Source of the DNA: Bacteroidota bacterium
GTDB lineage: Bacteria; Bacteroidota; Bacteroidia; B-17B0; Aurantibacillaceae
NCBI GenBank assembly: GCA_947449125.1
Contig: CANFQR010000016.1
Coordinates: 1-13,034 of the forward strand
Direction of reading: 5' to 3'
Length of the DNA stretch: 13,034 bases
Made by a program: the position numbers and the translations under genes. The notes beneath the pieces are model-generated. The model was given only the letters and a program-made list of their open reading frames with translations. It was not told where the DNA came from and searched no databases. This document shows, piece after piece, positions 1-8,331 of this stretch (position 1 is the first letter of the stretch; each line of letters opens with the position of its first letter).

Positions 1-1
1 G

Positions 2-2197
2 TTTTACGAGTTAAAACTTGCCCCCGGAACCTACACCTTATTATGCAATATGATTGGGTACAAAACCTTTAAAAGTAAAATTGAAATAAAAGAAAACGAA
101 TCAACCAAACTCTCTATTTTTTTAAACGACGCTAATACCGCATTAGACGAAGTAGTAATAAGCGCAGGAAAATTTGAACAAAAACTAAGTGAAGTTACCG
201 TAAGTATGGAAATTTTAAAACCCTCACTCATCGAAAATAAAAACGTAACTTCTTTGGATGTTATTATGAACCAAGTGCCAGGAGTTACAGTATCAGATGG
301 CCAAGCAAGTATTCGCGGCGGAAGCGGTTTTAGTTATGGTGCCGGAAGCCGAGTTTTAATGCTTGTTGACGAAATGCCCATGATTAGTGCCGATGCGGGG
401 GATATTAAATGGTCATATTTACCGCTTGAAAACATTGAGCAGGTTGAAGTTATTAAAGGTGCTTCATCTGCATTGTTTGGTTCAAGTGCCTTAAATGGCG
501 TAATTAACTTAAGAACCATTTACGCAAAAGACAAACCAATTACCAACTTTTCCTCTTTTTTTGGAAGTTACGATGCACCAAGCAAAACATACAAATGGTG
601 GAAGGGAACATCACAATTTCAAACAGGCGTTAATTTTTCGCACGCTCAAAAAACAGGTAATTTTGATGTTGTTTTTGGTGGCCATATGTTTTCTGACGAT
701 GGATTCAGAATGCTTGAGCGCGAAGACAGAAAGCGATTTAACACAAATCTTAAATACAATTTCAAAAAAATTCGAGGGCTAACAGTTGGGGTTAATACAA
801 ACATGATGAATAACTTTGGAGGTTTGTTTTTTCTTTGGCAAAATTACGACTCAGCTTATATTCCTCAAGGACGAAGTATTCAAAAATATAACAACAACAA
901 ACTAAATGTTGATCCTTACGTAACTTACTTCTGGAAAAACAATAAATTAAGTTTACGTAACCGTTATTTTAAAACTGTTAACACCAACGATAAAAACCAA
1001 GGTAGTTATGCCGAATTATATTACAGCGAAATGCAATACCAAAAACGTTTCGAAAACAATTTAAACCTCACGGCTGGTGCTGTATACATGGAGCAACAAG
1101 TTCTTGGCGATTCGCTTTACGGAAGACACTCCGGAAAAAACATTGCTGGTTATATACAAGCCGATAAAAAACTATTCGAAAAATTAACCATTTCATTTGG
1201 GATCAGAGGCGAGTTTTATAAAATAGATACCGCTAAAACAAAAGGGTTTTTAGTTCCCGATAATCAAACAATACCTTTACCTTTTCAGCCAGTTGGACGA
1301 ATCGGTTTAAACTATCACGCGTTGGAATATACCTTTATACGGACTTCTTTTGGTCAAGGCTACAGATTCCCAACCGTTGCCGAAAAATTTGTTAGCACCT
1401 CGGTTAGCTCCTTAAAAATTTACCCTAACGAATCTTTACAGCCCGAAAGAGGATATAGTGCCGAAATTGGTATAAAACAAGGGTTTAAAATAGGAGGATT
1501 TAAGGGGTTTCTGGATGTGGCAGGCTATTATACAAAATACCAAAACATGATTGAATTTATCTTTGATATTTACAGGCCGGGTGGAACTACAGGCGTTTTT
1601 TATATGGATTACCATTACGCAGGGTTTAAGTCAAAAAATGTTGGAGAAGCGGAAATATCGGGTTATGAAACATCTTTGAACGGTACCGGTAAAATTGGCC
1701 CAATTAATGTAACTGTTTTTTCTGGGTACACATTTATGAATCCTGTTAATCCTAATTTTAATCCCCTAAAAGATACTCTGGGATTAGACGGAATAAAAAC
1801 ATTAAAATACAGAAGTAAACACCTTTTAAAAAACGATATACAATTAGATTATAAATTTATTTCTATTGGTTATTCAACCAGGTTTCAAAGCAAGACAGAA
1901 AATATAGACAAACGCTTTGTACAAAGTATTTTACATGAATATAATGACATTGCAAATGGTATAAACTGGGATGAAATAGATGCAACTTATATTTTACCCG
2001 GCTTAAACAAAAACTTTGACCAATTCCAAAAAGCAGTCTGGTTGCACGATGCAAGAATTTCATTTAAAATTAGTTCTGCCATTAAACTGTCTTTTATTGT
2101 AAATAATTTCACAAATGTTTCTTATCAGGCAAGGCCAGGAGATTTAAGAGCGCCTACACAATATGTTTTTCAACTTTCTTTTAAACCTAACTATTAA
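2..2197 (+). CDS. TonB-dependent outer-membrane receptor (5' end missing)
   Basis: This is the C-terminal 731 residues of a TonB-dependent receptor, an outer-membrane barrel that imports a ligand using energy from TonB-ExbBD. The frame is open to the left edge, so the ATG at 50 is internal. Numbering from the first visible codon, residues 1-40 are the end of a carboxypeptidase-regulatory-like fold (APGTYTLL, then MIGYKTF), typical of Bacteroidota receptors. A TonB-box-like LDEVVISAGK follows at 48-57. The plug spans about 65-172, with IRGGSG, VLMLVDEMP and IEQVEVIKGASSALFGSSAL. The rest is a beta-barrel rich in alternating aromatic strands, including YRFPTVAEKF and ending VFQLSFKPNY with a terminal aromatic residue. 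The signal peptide lies outside the window. No SusD gene follows, so a glycan-uptake locus is unlikely. The ligand cannot be told from sequence; metal chelates or cofactors are possible. The family call is very secure. Confidence 0.95.
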   Translation, partial: FYELKLAPGTYTLLCNMIGYKTFKSKIEIKENESTKLSIFLNDANTALDEVVISAGKFEQKLSEVTVSMEILKPSLIENKNVTSLDVIMNQVPGVTVSDGQASIRGGSGFSYGAGSRVLMLVDEMPMISADAGDIKWSYLPLENIEQVEVIKGASSALFGSSALNGVINLRTIYAKDKPITNFSSFFGSYDAPSKTYKWWKGTSQFQTGVNFSHAQKTGNFDVVFGGHMFSDDGFRMLEREDRKRFNTNLKYNFKKIRGLTVGVNTNMMNNFGGLFFLWQNYDSAYIPQGRSIQKYNNNKLNVDPYVTYFWKNNKLSLRNRYFKTVNTNDKNQGSYAELYYSEMQYQKRFENNLNLTAGAVYMEQQVLGDSLYGRHSGKNIAGYIQADKKLFEKLTISFGIRGEFYKIDTAKTKGFLVPDNQTIPLPFQPVGRIGLNYHALEYTFIRTSFGQGYRFPTVAEKFVSTSVSSLKIYPNESLQPERGYSAEIGIKQGFKIGGFKGFLDVAGYYTKYQNMIEFIFDIYRPGGTTGVFYMDYHYAGFKSKNVGEAEISGYETSLNGTGKIGPINVTVFSGYTFMNPVNPNFNPLKDTLGLDGIKTLKYRSKHLLKNDIQLDYKFISIGYSTRFQSKTENIDKRFVQSILHEYNDIANGINWDEIDATYILPGLNKNFDQFQKAVWLHDARISFKISSAIKLSFIVNNFTNVSYQARPGDLRAPTQYVFQLSFKPNY

Positions 2198-2206
2198 GCA
2201 AATTTA

Positions 2207-2237
2207 TTTTTGAAATAATAATTTATATTTATATTTA
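2207..2237 (+). promoter_or_regulatory. Possible Bacteroidota-type promoter upstream of the TPR gene
   Basis: In the 51-bp gap after the receptor gene, TTTTTG at 2207-2212 resembles the -33 element of Bacteroidota promoters. TATATTTA at 2230-2237 resembles the -7 element TAnnTTTG, with the last base differing. The spacing is 17 bp, slightly short. Transcription would start only a few bases before the ATG at 2249. The region is so AT-rich that a chance match is quite possible. Confidence 0.3.
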
Positions 2238-2248
2238 AAAAACACAAC

Positions 2249-3304
2249 ATGAAATTTTATAATATCATTATTATTTTATTTTTATTTTCAATAAAAATAA
2301 AGTCGCAAGACACAATTAAAGTAAATGCTAATTTATCCCCTGCTCAACTTGCCGAGCAAGATTATAATAACGGTATCGAGGCCCTCAAAAGAAATGATTT
2401 TGAGAGTGCAGTAAATATGTTTAATAACTCATTAGCTTCTAATCCCTCTTTTGATAAAGCGCTTGCAAACAGGGCTGTTGCCTACACCCAATTAAAAAAT
2501 TACAACTTAGCTTTATTAGATATTAACCGCGCTATTACATTAAATACTTATAATCCAGAATTTTACTTTAATAAGAGTTTAATATTTTTTTCACAACAAT
2601 TATTAGATAGTCAATCTGTTGCATTAGAAAATTGTTTAAAAATTAATCCTGCACACCCAGAAGCATGCTATTATAAAGGGATGCTACATTATGAATTTAA
2701 AGAATTTGACAAAGCCATTGAATATTATACGAAAGCGATTAATTCTAAACCCAATTATGTATATGCCTACAACGATAGAGGAAGTGCTAAAAGAGAAAAA
2801 TCAGATTATACAGGCGCAATAGCTGATTACGAAAAAGCTTTAACTATTGATAACTCTTTGTTTTTTATATTAAATAACTTGGGGTCTGCTTACCGATTAA
2901 ATAAAAATTATTCAAAAGCAATTGAAACCTATTCAAAAGCCTTACAAAAAAAGCCAAGTTATTTAATAGCCCTAAGCAATAGAGGTGCTGCTCATTTCGA
3001 AAACAACAATTTAAAAGCAGCACAAGAAGATTTTGAAGCGGTTTTAAAACAAGATCCAAAAAACGCTTATGCATATAATAACCTAGCTTCCATTGCAATA
3101 AAAAATAAAGATTACAAAAAAGCAAAAGAAATGGCATCTCGATCAATTGAATTTGACCCAAAAAACGGTCCCGCATTTTATAACAGAGGAATAGCCCGCC
3201 AAATGCTAAGAGAAGAAGAAGGCTGCTGCAGTGATTGGAAAAAAGCTTTAGACCTTGGAGTTAATGATGCTAAAATGTTTATAAACGCTACTTGTCTAGA
3301 TTAA
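2249..3304 (+). CDS. Secreted tetratricopeptide-repeat protein
   Basis: This 351-residue protein is almost entirely tetratricopeptide repeats, helical hairpins that act as protein-binding scaffolds. The N-terminus (MKFYNIIIILFLFSIKIKSQ) is a Sec signal peptide, so the protein is probably periplasmic; there is no lipobox cysteine. Nine repeats run from about residue 34 to 339 in an exact 34-residue register: the prolines closing repeats fall at 66, 134, 168, 236, 270 and 304. The third repeat (about 102-135) is the most divergent. The last repeat ends NRGIAR...GCCSDWKKALDLG, a terminal signature common in Bacteroidota TPR proteins, with a Cys-Cys pair at 326-327. There is no catalytic domain. 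It lies 22 bp upstream of the PorE-like gene and is probably co-transcribed with it, suggesting an envelope assembly role. Its partner is unknown. Confidence 0.93.
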   Translation: MKFYNIIIILFLFSIKIKSQDTIKVNANLSPAQLAEQDYNNGIEALKRNDFESAVNMFNNSLASNPSFDKALANRAVAYTQLKNYNLALLDINRAITLNTYNPEFYFNKSLIFFSQQLLDSQSVALENCLKINPAHPEACYYKGMLHYEFKEFDKAIEYYTKAINSKPNYVYAYNDRGSAKREKSDYTGAIADYEKALTIDNSLFFILNNLGSAYRLNKNYSKAIETYSKALQKKPSYLIALSNRGAAHFENNNLKAAQEDFEAVLKQDPKNAYAYNNLASIAIKNKDYKKAKEMASRSIEFDPKNGPAFYNRGIARQMLREEEGCCSDWKKALDLGVNDAKMFINATCLD

Positions 3305-3326
3305 ACAATTTTAATAGTTAAACATT

Positions 3327-5468
3327 ATGAAAAATTTATTTTTTACATTAACATTCTCTTTTTTTTATGCTTTTCTATTTTCACAATCTGTGGAGTTTGA
3401 AAAAGATAATTTCCCTGGAAGAAAAGACGAACTAAAAGCAGCACGCAAACAACTAGAAATTGGGATTGAATTTTATTCTAATGGGAGGCAAGAATTTGAT
3501 GAATTCAAAAAAACATTTATTTCAGAACACAGATACTGTCCGGTAAGTCATTATGATTACCAAAAAGCGGGTCACCAAAACTTTAGAAGCGCGATTTCTC
3601 CTCTGGGTGAAGCGCAAAAATTTAATCCAAATAACGCCAGATTAAATTACATGCTTGGTTTTATTTCGTTTATTACCGACCCCTCTATGCCTCAAACCTT
3701 AACCTATTTTGAAACAGCCCATAAACTAAATAATCAGGTAGAGCCGGATTTATTATTTTGGTTAGGCTGGACCTACCATTTAAACAGCAAATGGGATGAC
3801 GCCATCAAAAACTATCAACTTTACCTAAATTCGGGCAATAAAAAGAATCCGGCAGAAACAGAAGACATTAAGAAAAAAATTGAGGAATGTAATAATGGTA
3901 AAAAATTTAGCGCAACACCCGAAAGAGTTTTTGTAGATAATCTTGGTGCTAATATTAACAGTTCTTACCCTGAATACGGACCATCAATTTCTACCGATGA
4001 GGAAATGATAATTTTTACGGCAAGAAGAGATAATTCAACAGGAGGAAAACGGGAAGAAAACGACGGCGGTTTTTACGAGGATTTATTTGTCTCTAATAAG
4101 CAGGCAGGAAAATGGCAGCCGGCAAAATTATTAAGTAAAAATGTAAACACCGAATTTCACGATGCTGCGGCAGGTTTATCTCCAGACGGTAGTAAATTAT
4201 ATGTTTACAGACATTCCGGAAGAGATGGCGGAGATTTATATGAAACCGTTTTATTCGGCGCCGATTGGGAGCCACCAGTTCATATGAACAAAAATATTAA
4301 CACTAAATATCATGAATCCAGCGTGAGTTTAAGTTTTGATGGCAAGAGACTTTATTTTGTTAGCGACAAAGAATCCGGCTTAGGCGATCGCGACATTTAT
4401 TATAGTGATATGGATGTTAAGGGCGAATGGGGTCCGGCAAAATCAATTGGAACAATTATTAATACCAAATTTAGTGAAGAGGCTGTTTTTATGCATCCTG
4501 ATGGTGTAACGTTATATTTCAGTAGCAAAGGACATAATTCAATGGGAGGTTATGATATTTTTAAAAGCACTTTAGTAAACGGCTTATGGACAACGCCTGT
4601 TAACCTCGGATATCCCATTAATGGACCTGACGACGACGTGTTTTTTGTAATCAGCGGTAGTGGTAATAGAGCTTATTTTGCCTCTTCTAAAACGGGGGGC
4701 TATGGAGAAAAAGATTTATATAAAATAACTTTTTTAGGGCCTGAGAAAATGCCTTTATTAAATACCCAAGACCAACTAATGTCAATGATTGCAAACCCAG
4801 TTAGTAATCTAAAAACAGAAAATGCTGTAACCATTGCTTCAGCTAAACTTACCATTTTAAAAGGCGTTGTTACAGATGCAAAAACCTCAGCGCCACTAGA
4901 ATCATCTATTGATTTGATTGATAACGATCTAAATATTGTATTAGCTACTTTTAAATCAAACAGTACTACTGGAAAATATTTAGTTACCCTACCTAGCGGA
5001 AAAAATTATGGCATTGCGGTTAAGCGAGAAGGTTATTTATTTCACTCTGAAAACTTTAATTTGCCTGATGACATGGCCTACCAAGAATTTACAAAAAATG
5101 TGGCTTTAAAAAAGGTTGAAGTTGGAAATACTATTGTCTTAAAAAATATCTTTTTTGATTTTGATAAATATACTCTTAGACCTCAATCTGGAAACGAGTT
5201 AGAACGATTGTCTAAATTATTAAACGACAATCCTACAATTAAAATTGAAATAGGAAGCCATACAGATAACCGAGGTTCTGATGAATATAACCTTAAATTA
5301 AGCGGTAATCGTTCAAAAACCGTTGTAGACTATTTAATATCGAAAGGTTTTAGCGCCTCTCGTTTGGTTGCTAAGGGCTATGGCGAATCAAAACCAATAG
5401 ATTCTAACGATACTGAAGATGGCCGACAAAATAACAGAAGAACCGAATTCAAGATTCTGGAAAAATAA
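3327..5468 (+). CDS. PorE-like envelope protein: TPR, PD40 propeller, regulatory fold, OmpA domain
   Basis: This 713-residue protein has the domain order of PorE, a periplasmic type IX secretion system component described in Porphyromonas gingivalis. Residues 1-20 are a signal peptide. TPR-like helices occupy about 35-190. A PD40/WD40-like beta-propeller spans about 200-468, with five recognisable blades (DEEMIIFTARR, PDGSKLYVYR, FDGKRLYFVSDKE, PDGVTLYFSSKG and GNRAYFASSKTGG). A carboxypeptidase-regulatory-like fold lies at about 508-595 (LKGVVTDAKTSAPLESSI). The OmpA C-terminal peptidoglycan-binding domain is at about 603-713, with FFDFDKYTLRP. The diaminopimelate-contacting Asp647 (in HTDNRG) and Arg662 (in NLKLSGNRSK) are both present. 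P. gingivalis PorE is a lipoprotein; here no lipobox cysteine is seen, so this one is probably soluble in the periplasm and held by peptidoglycan. The architecture is certain. The T9SS role is inferred, because paralogues with this layout are common in the phylum. Confidence 0.92.
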   Translation: MKNLFFTLTFSFFYAFLFSQSVEFEKDNFPGRKDELKAARKQLEIGIEFYSNGRQEFDEFKKTFISEHRYCPVSHYDYQKAGHQNFRSAISPLGEAQKFNPNNARLNYMLGFISFITDPSMPQTLTYFETAHKLNNQVEPDLLFWLGWTYHLNSKWDDAIKNYQLYLNSGNKKNPAETEDIKKKIEECNNGKKFSATPERVFVDNLGANINSSYPEYGPSISTDEEMIIFTARRDNSTGGKREENDGGFYEDLFVSNKQAGKWQPAKLLSKNVNTEFHDAAAGLSPDGSKLYVYRHSGRDGGDLYETVLFGADWEPPVHMNKNINTKYHESSVSLSFDGKRLYFVSDKESGLGDRDIYYSDMDVKGEWGPAKSIGTIINTKFSEEAVFMHPDGVTLYFSSKGHNSMGGYDIFKSTLVNGLWTTPVNLGYPINGPDDDVFFVISGSGNRAYFASSKTGGYGEKDLYKITFLGPEKMPLLNTQDQLMSMIANPVSNLKTENAVTIASAKLTILKGVVTDAKTSAPLESSIDLIDNDLNIVLATFKSNSTTGKYLVTLPSGKNYGIAVKREGYLFHSENFNLPDDMAYQEFTKNVALKKVEVGNTIVLKNIFFDFDKYTLRPQSGNELERLSKLLNDNPTIKIEIGSHTDNRGSDEYNLKLSGNRSKTVVDYLISKGFSASRLVAKGYGESKPIDSNDTEDGRQNNRRTEFKILEK

Positions 5469-7494
5469 ATTACAGCCTAAACTAAATAGTTTTTTTCAAG
5501 ATTATGTCTTGAAAGTTTTTTGTTTATTTTTTATTTTTTTTATTATTCGTGTTCTTGAATATTCTTTTATTTCTTACAATAAAATAGCACTAATAACTGC
5601 CGATTTATTTTTTTCTAAAAGTTTAAATTTTGATGTTTTAGTTATTCTTTTATTCTCTCTTACACTTCTTCTGCCGCTTTTTTTAATCAGTGTTTTTAGC
5701 TTTAGACTTTATTCAATAACAAATAGTTTATTTGGTTTAAGTATCGTTTTTATTAATCTGGCCCTTACACAATATTTTCTTACTAATAATTCATTGCTTT
5801 CAGCTCAACTTTTTGAATTTTCATTTACAGACATTAAAGATATTGTGTTTAATGAATTTGCTCTAAATCGTTTGGGTTTTTGGATAGCTGTGGTTTTGAT
5901 ATTGTGTTTATCGGTTTTTGTTTTATTTATTAAAGTTTTTCGTTTCCAAAAAAAAACAAATTCAATTTTACTTATTATATATTCAACGCTTTCAATAATT
6001 GCACTGTTTAATGTTAAGCACACGTTTAAAGAAGTGAAATATTTTGATTCAAATCATAATTATCTATTAGGCAATTCTAAAATCAGTTATTTCATTGAAA
6101 GTTATATTAGACTGAAAGAGAAAAAAACCGATTTTAATTTTTTCTCCAAAGCTGATTTAGAACGAAATATTTTTAATTATACGTCTGTTAGAGAAGATTT
6201 TTCTTTTAGCGATAAAGCGTTTCCGTTTTCTCATAACGAAAATTATAAAAATGTTTTAGGCAATTATTTTATTAAGACAAATAAAAAACCAAATGTAGTT
6301 ATTATAATTTCCGAAAGTTTGTCTGCTTCTACTTCCGGCAACCATTCACTATTTGGGAGCTTAACTCCATTTACTGACAGCTTAATGATGAGTGGTTTAT
6401 CGTGGGATTATTTTTTTTCAAACGCAAACCGGTCTTTTGGTGCATTGCCTAACATTCTGGCATCTGCTCCGCCAAGCACAAACGAAAGGGGTTTTATTAA
6501 TACCAAAATAGAATATCCAAATCATAAAAAATACCCCGAGCACAATACTATTATCAATTTACTTAAAAAAAACGGTTACATAACAAACTACTATTATGGC
6601 GGCTGGGGTTACTTTGATAATGTTGGCTATTACCTTAAAGAAAAAAATATTGATAATTTTATTTGCGAAGAAAATTTTAATCAACTTAAGTACAAAAAAA
6701 ACAATCAGTCTTCAACAAATCAAGTGTGGGGTTATAACGATAAAGAGCTATTTAAACAGGCAATGGATTTGTTTGAAAAACACACCAGCCATAAACCTTT
6801 TTTATCTGTTTACCAAACCATTAGTTGTCATAGCCCTTATAATTTGTCAGAAAAATCTTATTATGAAGACAACTACTTAAATAAAAAACTTTCCTCGTTG
6901 GGTATTTCAAATTCAGTGTTTCAAAAAATTGAAAAGAACATTGTTTCCTCCATTTTTTTTGCGGACGATGCTTTAAAACTATTTTTTAATGAATTTCAAA
7001 ACAAACCCGAATTTGATAACACCATTTTCATTATTACAGGTGATCATTCGTTTGGCTTAACTTCTGACAACAATTCTTTTAAAAATTTTTGGGTTCCATT
7101 AATTGTTTATTCGACCTTATTAACTAAAAAAACGGTGTTTAAAGGTGTTTGTTCTCATGTAGATATTTTACCGTCATTGCTTGCTTTGTTGCAAGAAAAT
7201 TATGGGCTTTCGTTTCCAAAAGAAAAACAATGGATTGGCTCTGGTTTAGACACTTCAAAAACCTTTAACGCCAAGAATTTTTTTCCATTAAATTTAACCG
7301 CAATGGACATGCCTAATTTTATTGCCGGAAATCAAACTCTCTTTGGAAAAGATGTTTTTACGTTTGATTCAACATTAACTATTTTTAAAACCACCAATAA
7401 AAATTTGTACTCAAAAACTATTCAGTCTATAAATAGCTTTTCATACCTGAATAGTTATGTTTGTATTAAGAATAAAATCTGGAAAAGTAATTAA
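5419..7494 (+). CDS. LtaS-type membrane sulfatase / alkaline-phosphatase-superfamily transferase
   Basis: This 691-residue inner-membrane protein has five predicted N-terminal helices (about 30-50, 71-95, 98-122, 152-173 and 181-198). A sulfatase-fold domain facing the periplasm follows from about 288, the layout of lipoteichoic acid synthase LtaS. Likely metal and catalytic residues are Glu299 (NVVIIISES), Ser339 as nucleophile (ANRSFGALPNILAS), Asp542-His543 (FIITGDHS) and His580 (CSHVDILPS). His471 in CHSPY and YYYGGWGYFDN at 391-401 also match the family. LtaS uses threonine as nucleophile; serine is what I expect in Bacteroidota relatives. The substrate is unknown: phosphoglycerol or phosphoethanolamine transfer to lipid A or glycan is plausible, since lipoteichoic acid is absent from this phylum. 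The only in-frame ATG before the first helix is at 5419, inside the PorE-like gene, giving a 50-bp overlap and probable translational coupling. The exact start is less certain than the family. Confidence 0.9.
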   Translation: MADKITEEPNSRFWKNKLQPKLNSFFQDYVLKVFCLFFIFFIIRVLEYSFISYNKIALITADLFFSKSLNFDVLVILLFSLTLLLPLFLISVFSFRLYSITNSLFGLSIVFINLALTQYFLTNNSLLSAQLFEFSFTDIKDIVFNEFALNRLGFWIAVVLILCLSVFVLFIKVFRFQKKTNSILLIIYSTLSIIALFNVKHTFKEVKYFDSNHNYLLGNSKISYFIESYIRLKEKKTDFNFFSKADLERNIFNYTSVREDFSFSDKAFPFSHNENYKNVLGNYFIKTNKKPNVVIIISESLSASTSGNHSLFGSLTPFTDSLMMSGLSWDYFFSNANRSFGALPNILASAPPSTNERGFINTKIEYPNHKKYPEHNTIINLLKKNGYITNYYYGGWGYFDNVGYYLKEKNIDNFICEENFNQLKYKKNNQSSTNQVWGYNDKELFKQAMDLFEKHTSHKPFLSVYQTISCHSPYNLSEKSYYEDNYLNKKLSSLGISNSVFQKIEKNIVSSIFFADDALKLFFNEFQNKPEFDNTIFIITGDHSFGLTSDNNSFKNFWVPLIVYSTLLTKKTVFKGVCSHVDILPSLLALLQENYGLSFPKEKQWIGSGLDTSKTFNAKNFFPLNLTAMDMPNFIAGNQTLFGKDVFTFDSTLTIFKTTNKNLYSKTIQSINSFSYLNSYVCIKNKIWKSN

Positions 7495-8328
7495 CTATAA
7501 ATTCAGGTGTTTTGAAAAAATAACCTTGCCATAAAAAGAACCGGCTGCTTTATCAAACGTCTCAGGTAAATCAGTAGTAAAAAAATTTACTCTTCCCGTT
7601 TTACTGCACTTACCGTCAATTTCAGGGTGACGAATTAAATAATCTTTTAAACTCTTAGCAATAATTGCTCCTTGCGAAAGCAGATGAATGTTTTTTGGTA
7701 AATAACTTTTTATTTTTTCTTCAATTAGCGGATAATGCGTGCAACCCAAAACAACCGTGTCTATATTTGGTTGCTTGTTGATTAAATTATCAATGTTTTT
7801 TTTAATAAAATAGTCTGCACCAGGAGAATACTGTTCGTTATTTTCAATCAACGGAACCCACATTGGACAAGCTTCTTGGTATACCAGCAAATCAGGGTAA
7901 CATTTTTTAATTTCAACTAAATAAGATTCTGAGCTAACGGTTCCGGGCGTAGCTAAAACGCCAACGTTTCTGGTTTTGCTGTAGTTTCCTACTACTTCTG
8001 CTGTAGGTCTTATTACTCCTAAAACTCGCTTTGTTGAATCAATAGCGGGTAAATCTCTTTGTTGTATGGTTCTTAATGCTTTGGCAGATGCCGTATTGCA
8101 AGCTAAAATAACCAACTCACAACCCATCGAAAACAAATGCCTAACACACTCTAATGTATATTCGTAAACGGTTTCAAAACTTCTTGAACCGTATGGTGCC
8201 CGTGCATTATCGCCCAAATACAAATAATCATATTCAGGCATTTCTTTAACAATTTCTTTTAAAATTGTTAAACCGCCAAACCCACTGTCAAAAACACCTA
8301 TAGGTTTATTTAAATTGTTTTTTTGCAT
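7495..8328 (-). CDS. murI: Glutamate racemase
   Basis: MurI interconverts L- and D-glutamate in the cytoplasm without a cofactor, supplying D-glutamate for the MurD step of peptidoglycan synthesis. At 277 residues it is full length for the family. All hallmarks are present: the N-terminal GVFDSGFGGLTIL with Asp14-Ser15, LGDNARAPYGSRS at 38-50, the first catalytic cysteine Cys77 in ILACNTAS, GVLATPGTV at 123-131 and the second catalytic cysteine Cys196 in VLGCTHYPL. The ATG at 8326-8328 lies 3 bp after the stop of the upstream porin gene, so the two are very likely co-transcribed. Its TAG stop directly abuts the TAA of the convergent sulfatase gene. Identification is secure. Confidence 0.98.
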   Translation of the reverse strand: MQKNNLNKPIGVFDSGFGGLTILKEIVKEMPEYDYLYLGDNARAPYGSRSFETVYEYTLECVRHLFSMGCELVILACNTASAKALRTIQQRDLPAIDSTKRVLGVIRPTAEVVGNYSKTRNVGVLATPGTVSSESYLVEIKKCYPDLLVYQEACPMWVPLIENNEQYSPGADYFIKKNIDNLINKQPNIDTVVLGCTHYPLIEEKIKSYLPKNIHLLSQGAIIAKSLKDYLIRHPEIDGKCSKTGRVNFFTTDLPETFDKAAGSFYGKVIFSKHLNL

Positions 8329-8331
8329 TTT

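Noticed and set aside
50..52. ATG as the start of the TonB-dependent receptor gene
   Set aside because: The frame is open to base 2 and encodes family-typical regulatory-fold residues upstream, and no signal peptide follows this ATG.
50..2197. SusC-type glycan transporter of a polysaccharide utilisation locus
   Set aside because: No SusD-like lipoprotein or glycoside hydrolase gene follows, and the barrel is shorter than SusC proteins.
2865..3176. 103-codon minus-strand frame inside the TPR gene
   Set aside because: It is rich in Leu/Phe/Asn as expected for antisense of AT-rich repeats and has no recognisable domain.
3327..5468. Calling this a simple OmpA/Pal porin
   Set aside because: There is no N-terminal barrel; the TPR, propeller and regulatory-fold domains place it with PorE-like proteins.
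6596..6880. 94-codon plus-strand frame inside the sulfatase gene
   Set aside because: It overlaps the catalytic domain in another frame and is a Lys/Ile-rich shadow without a family.
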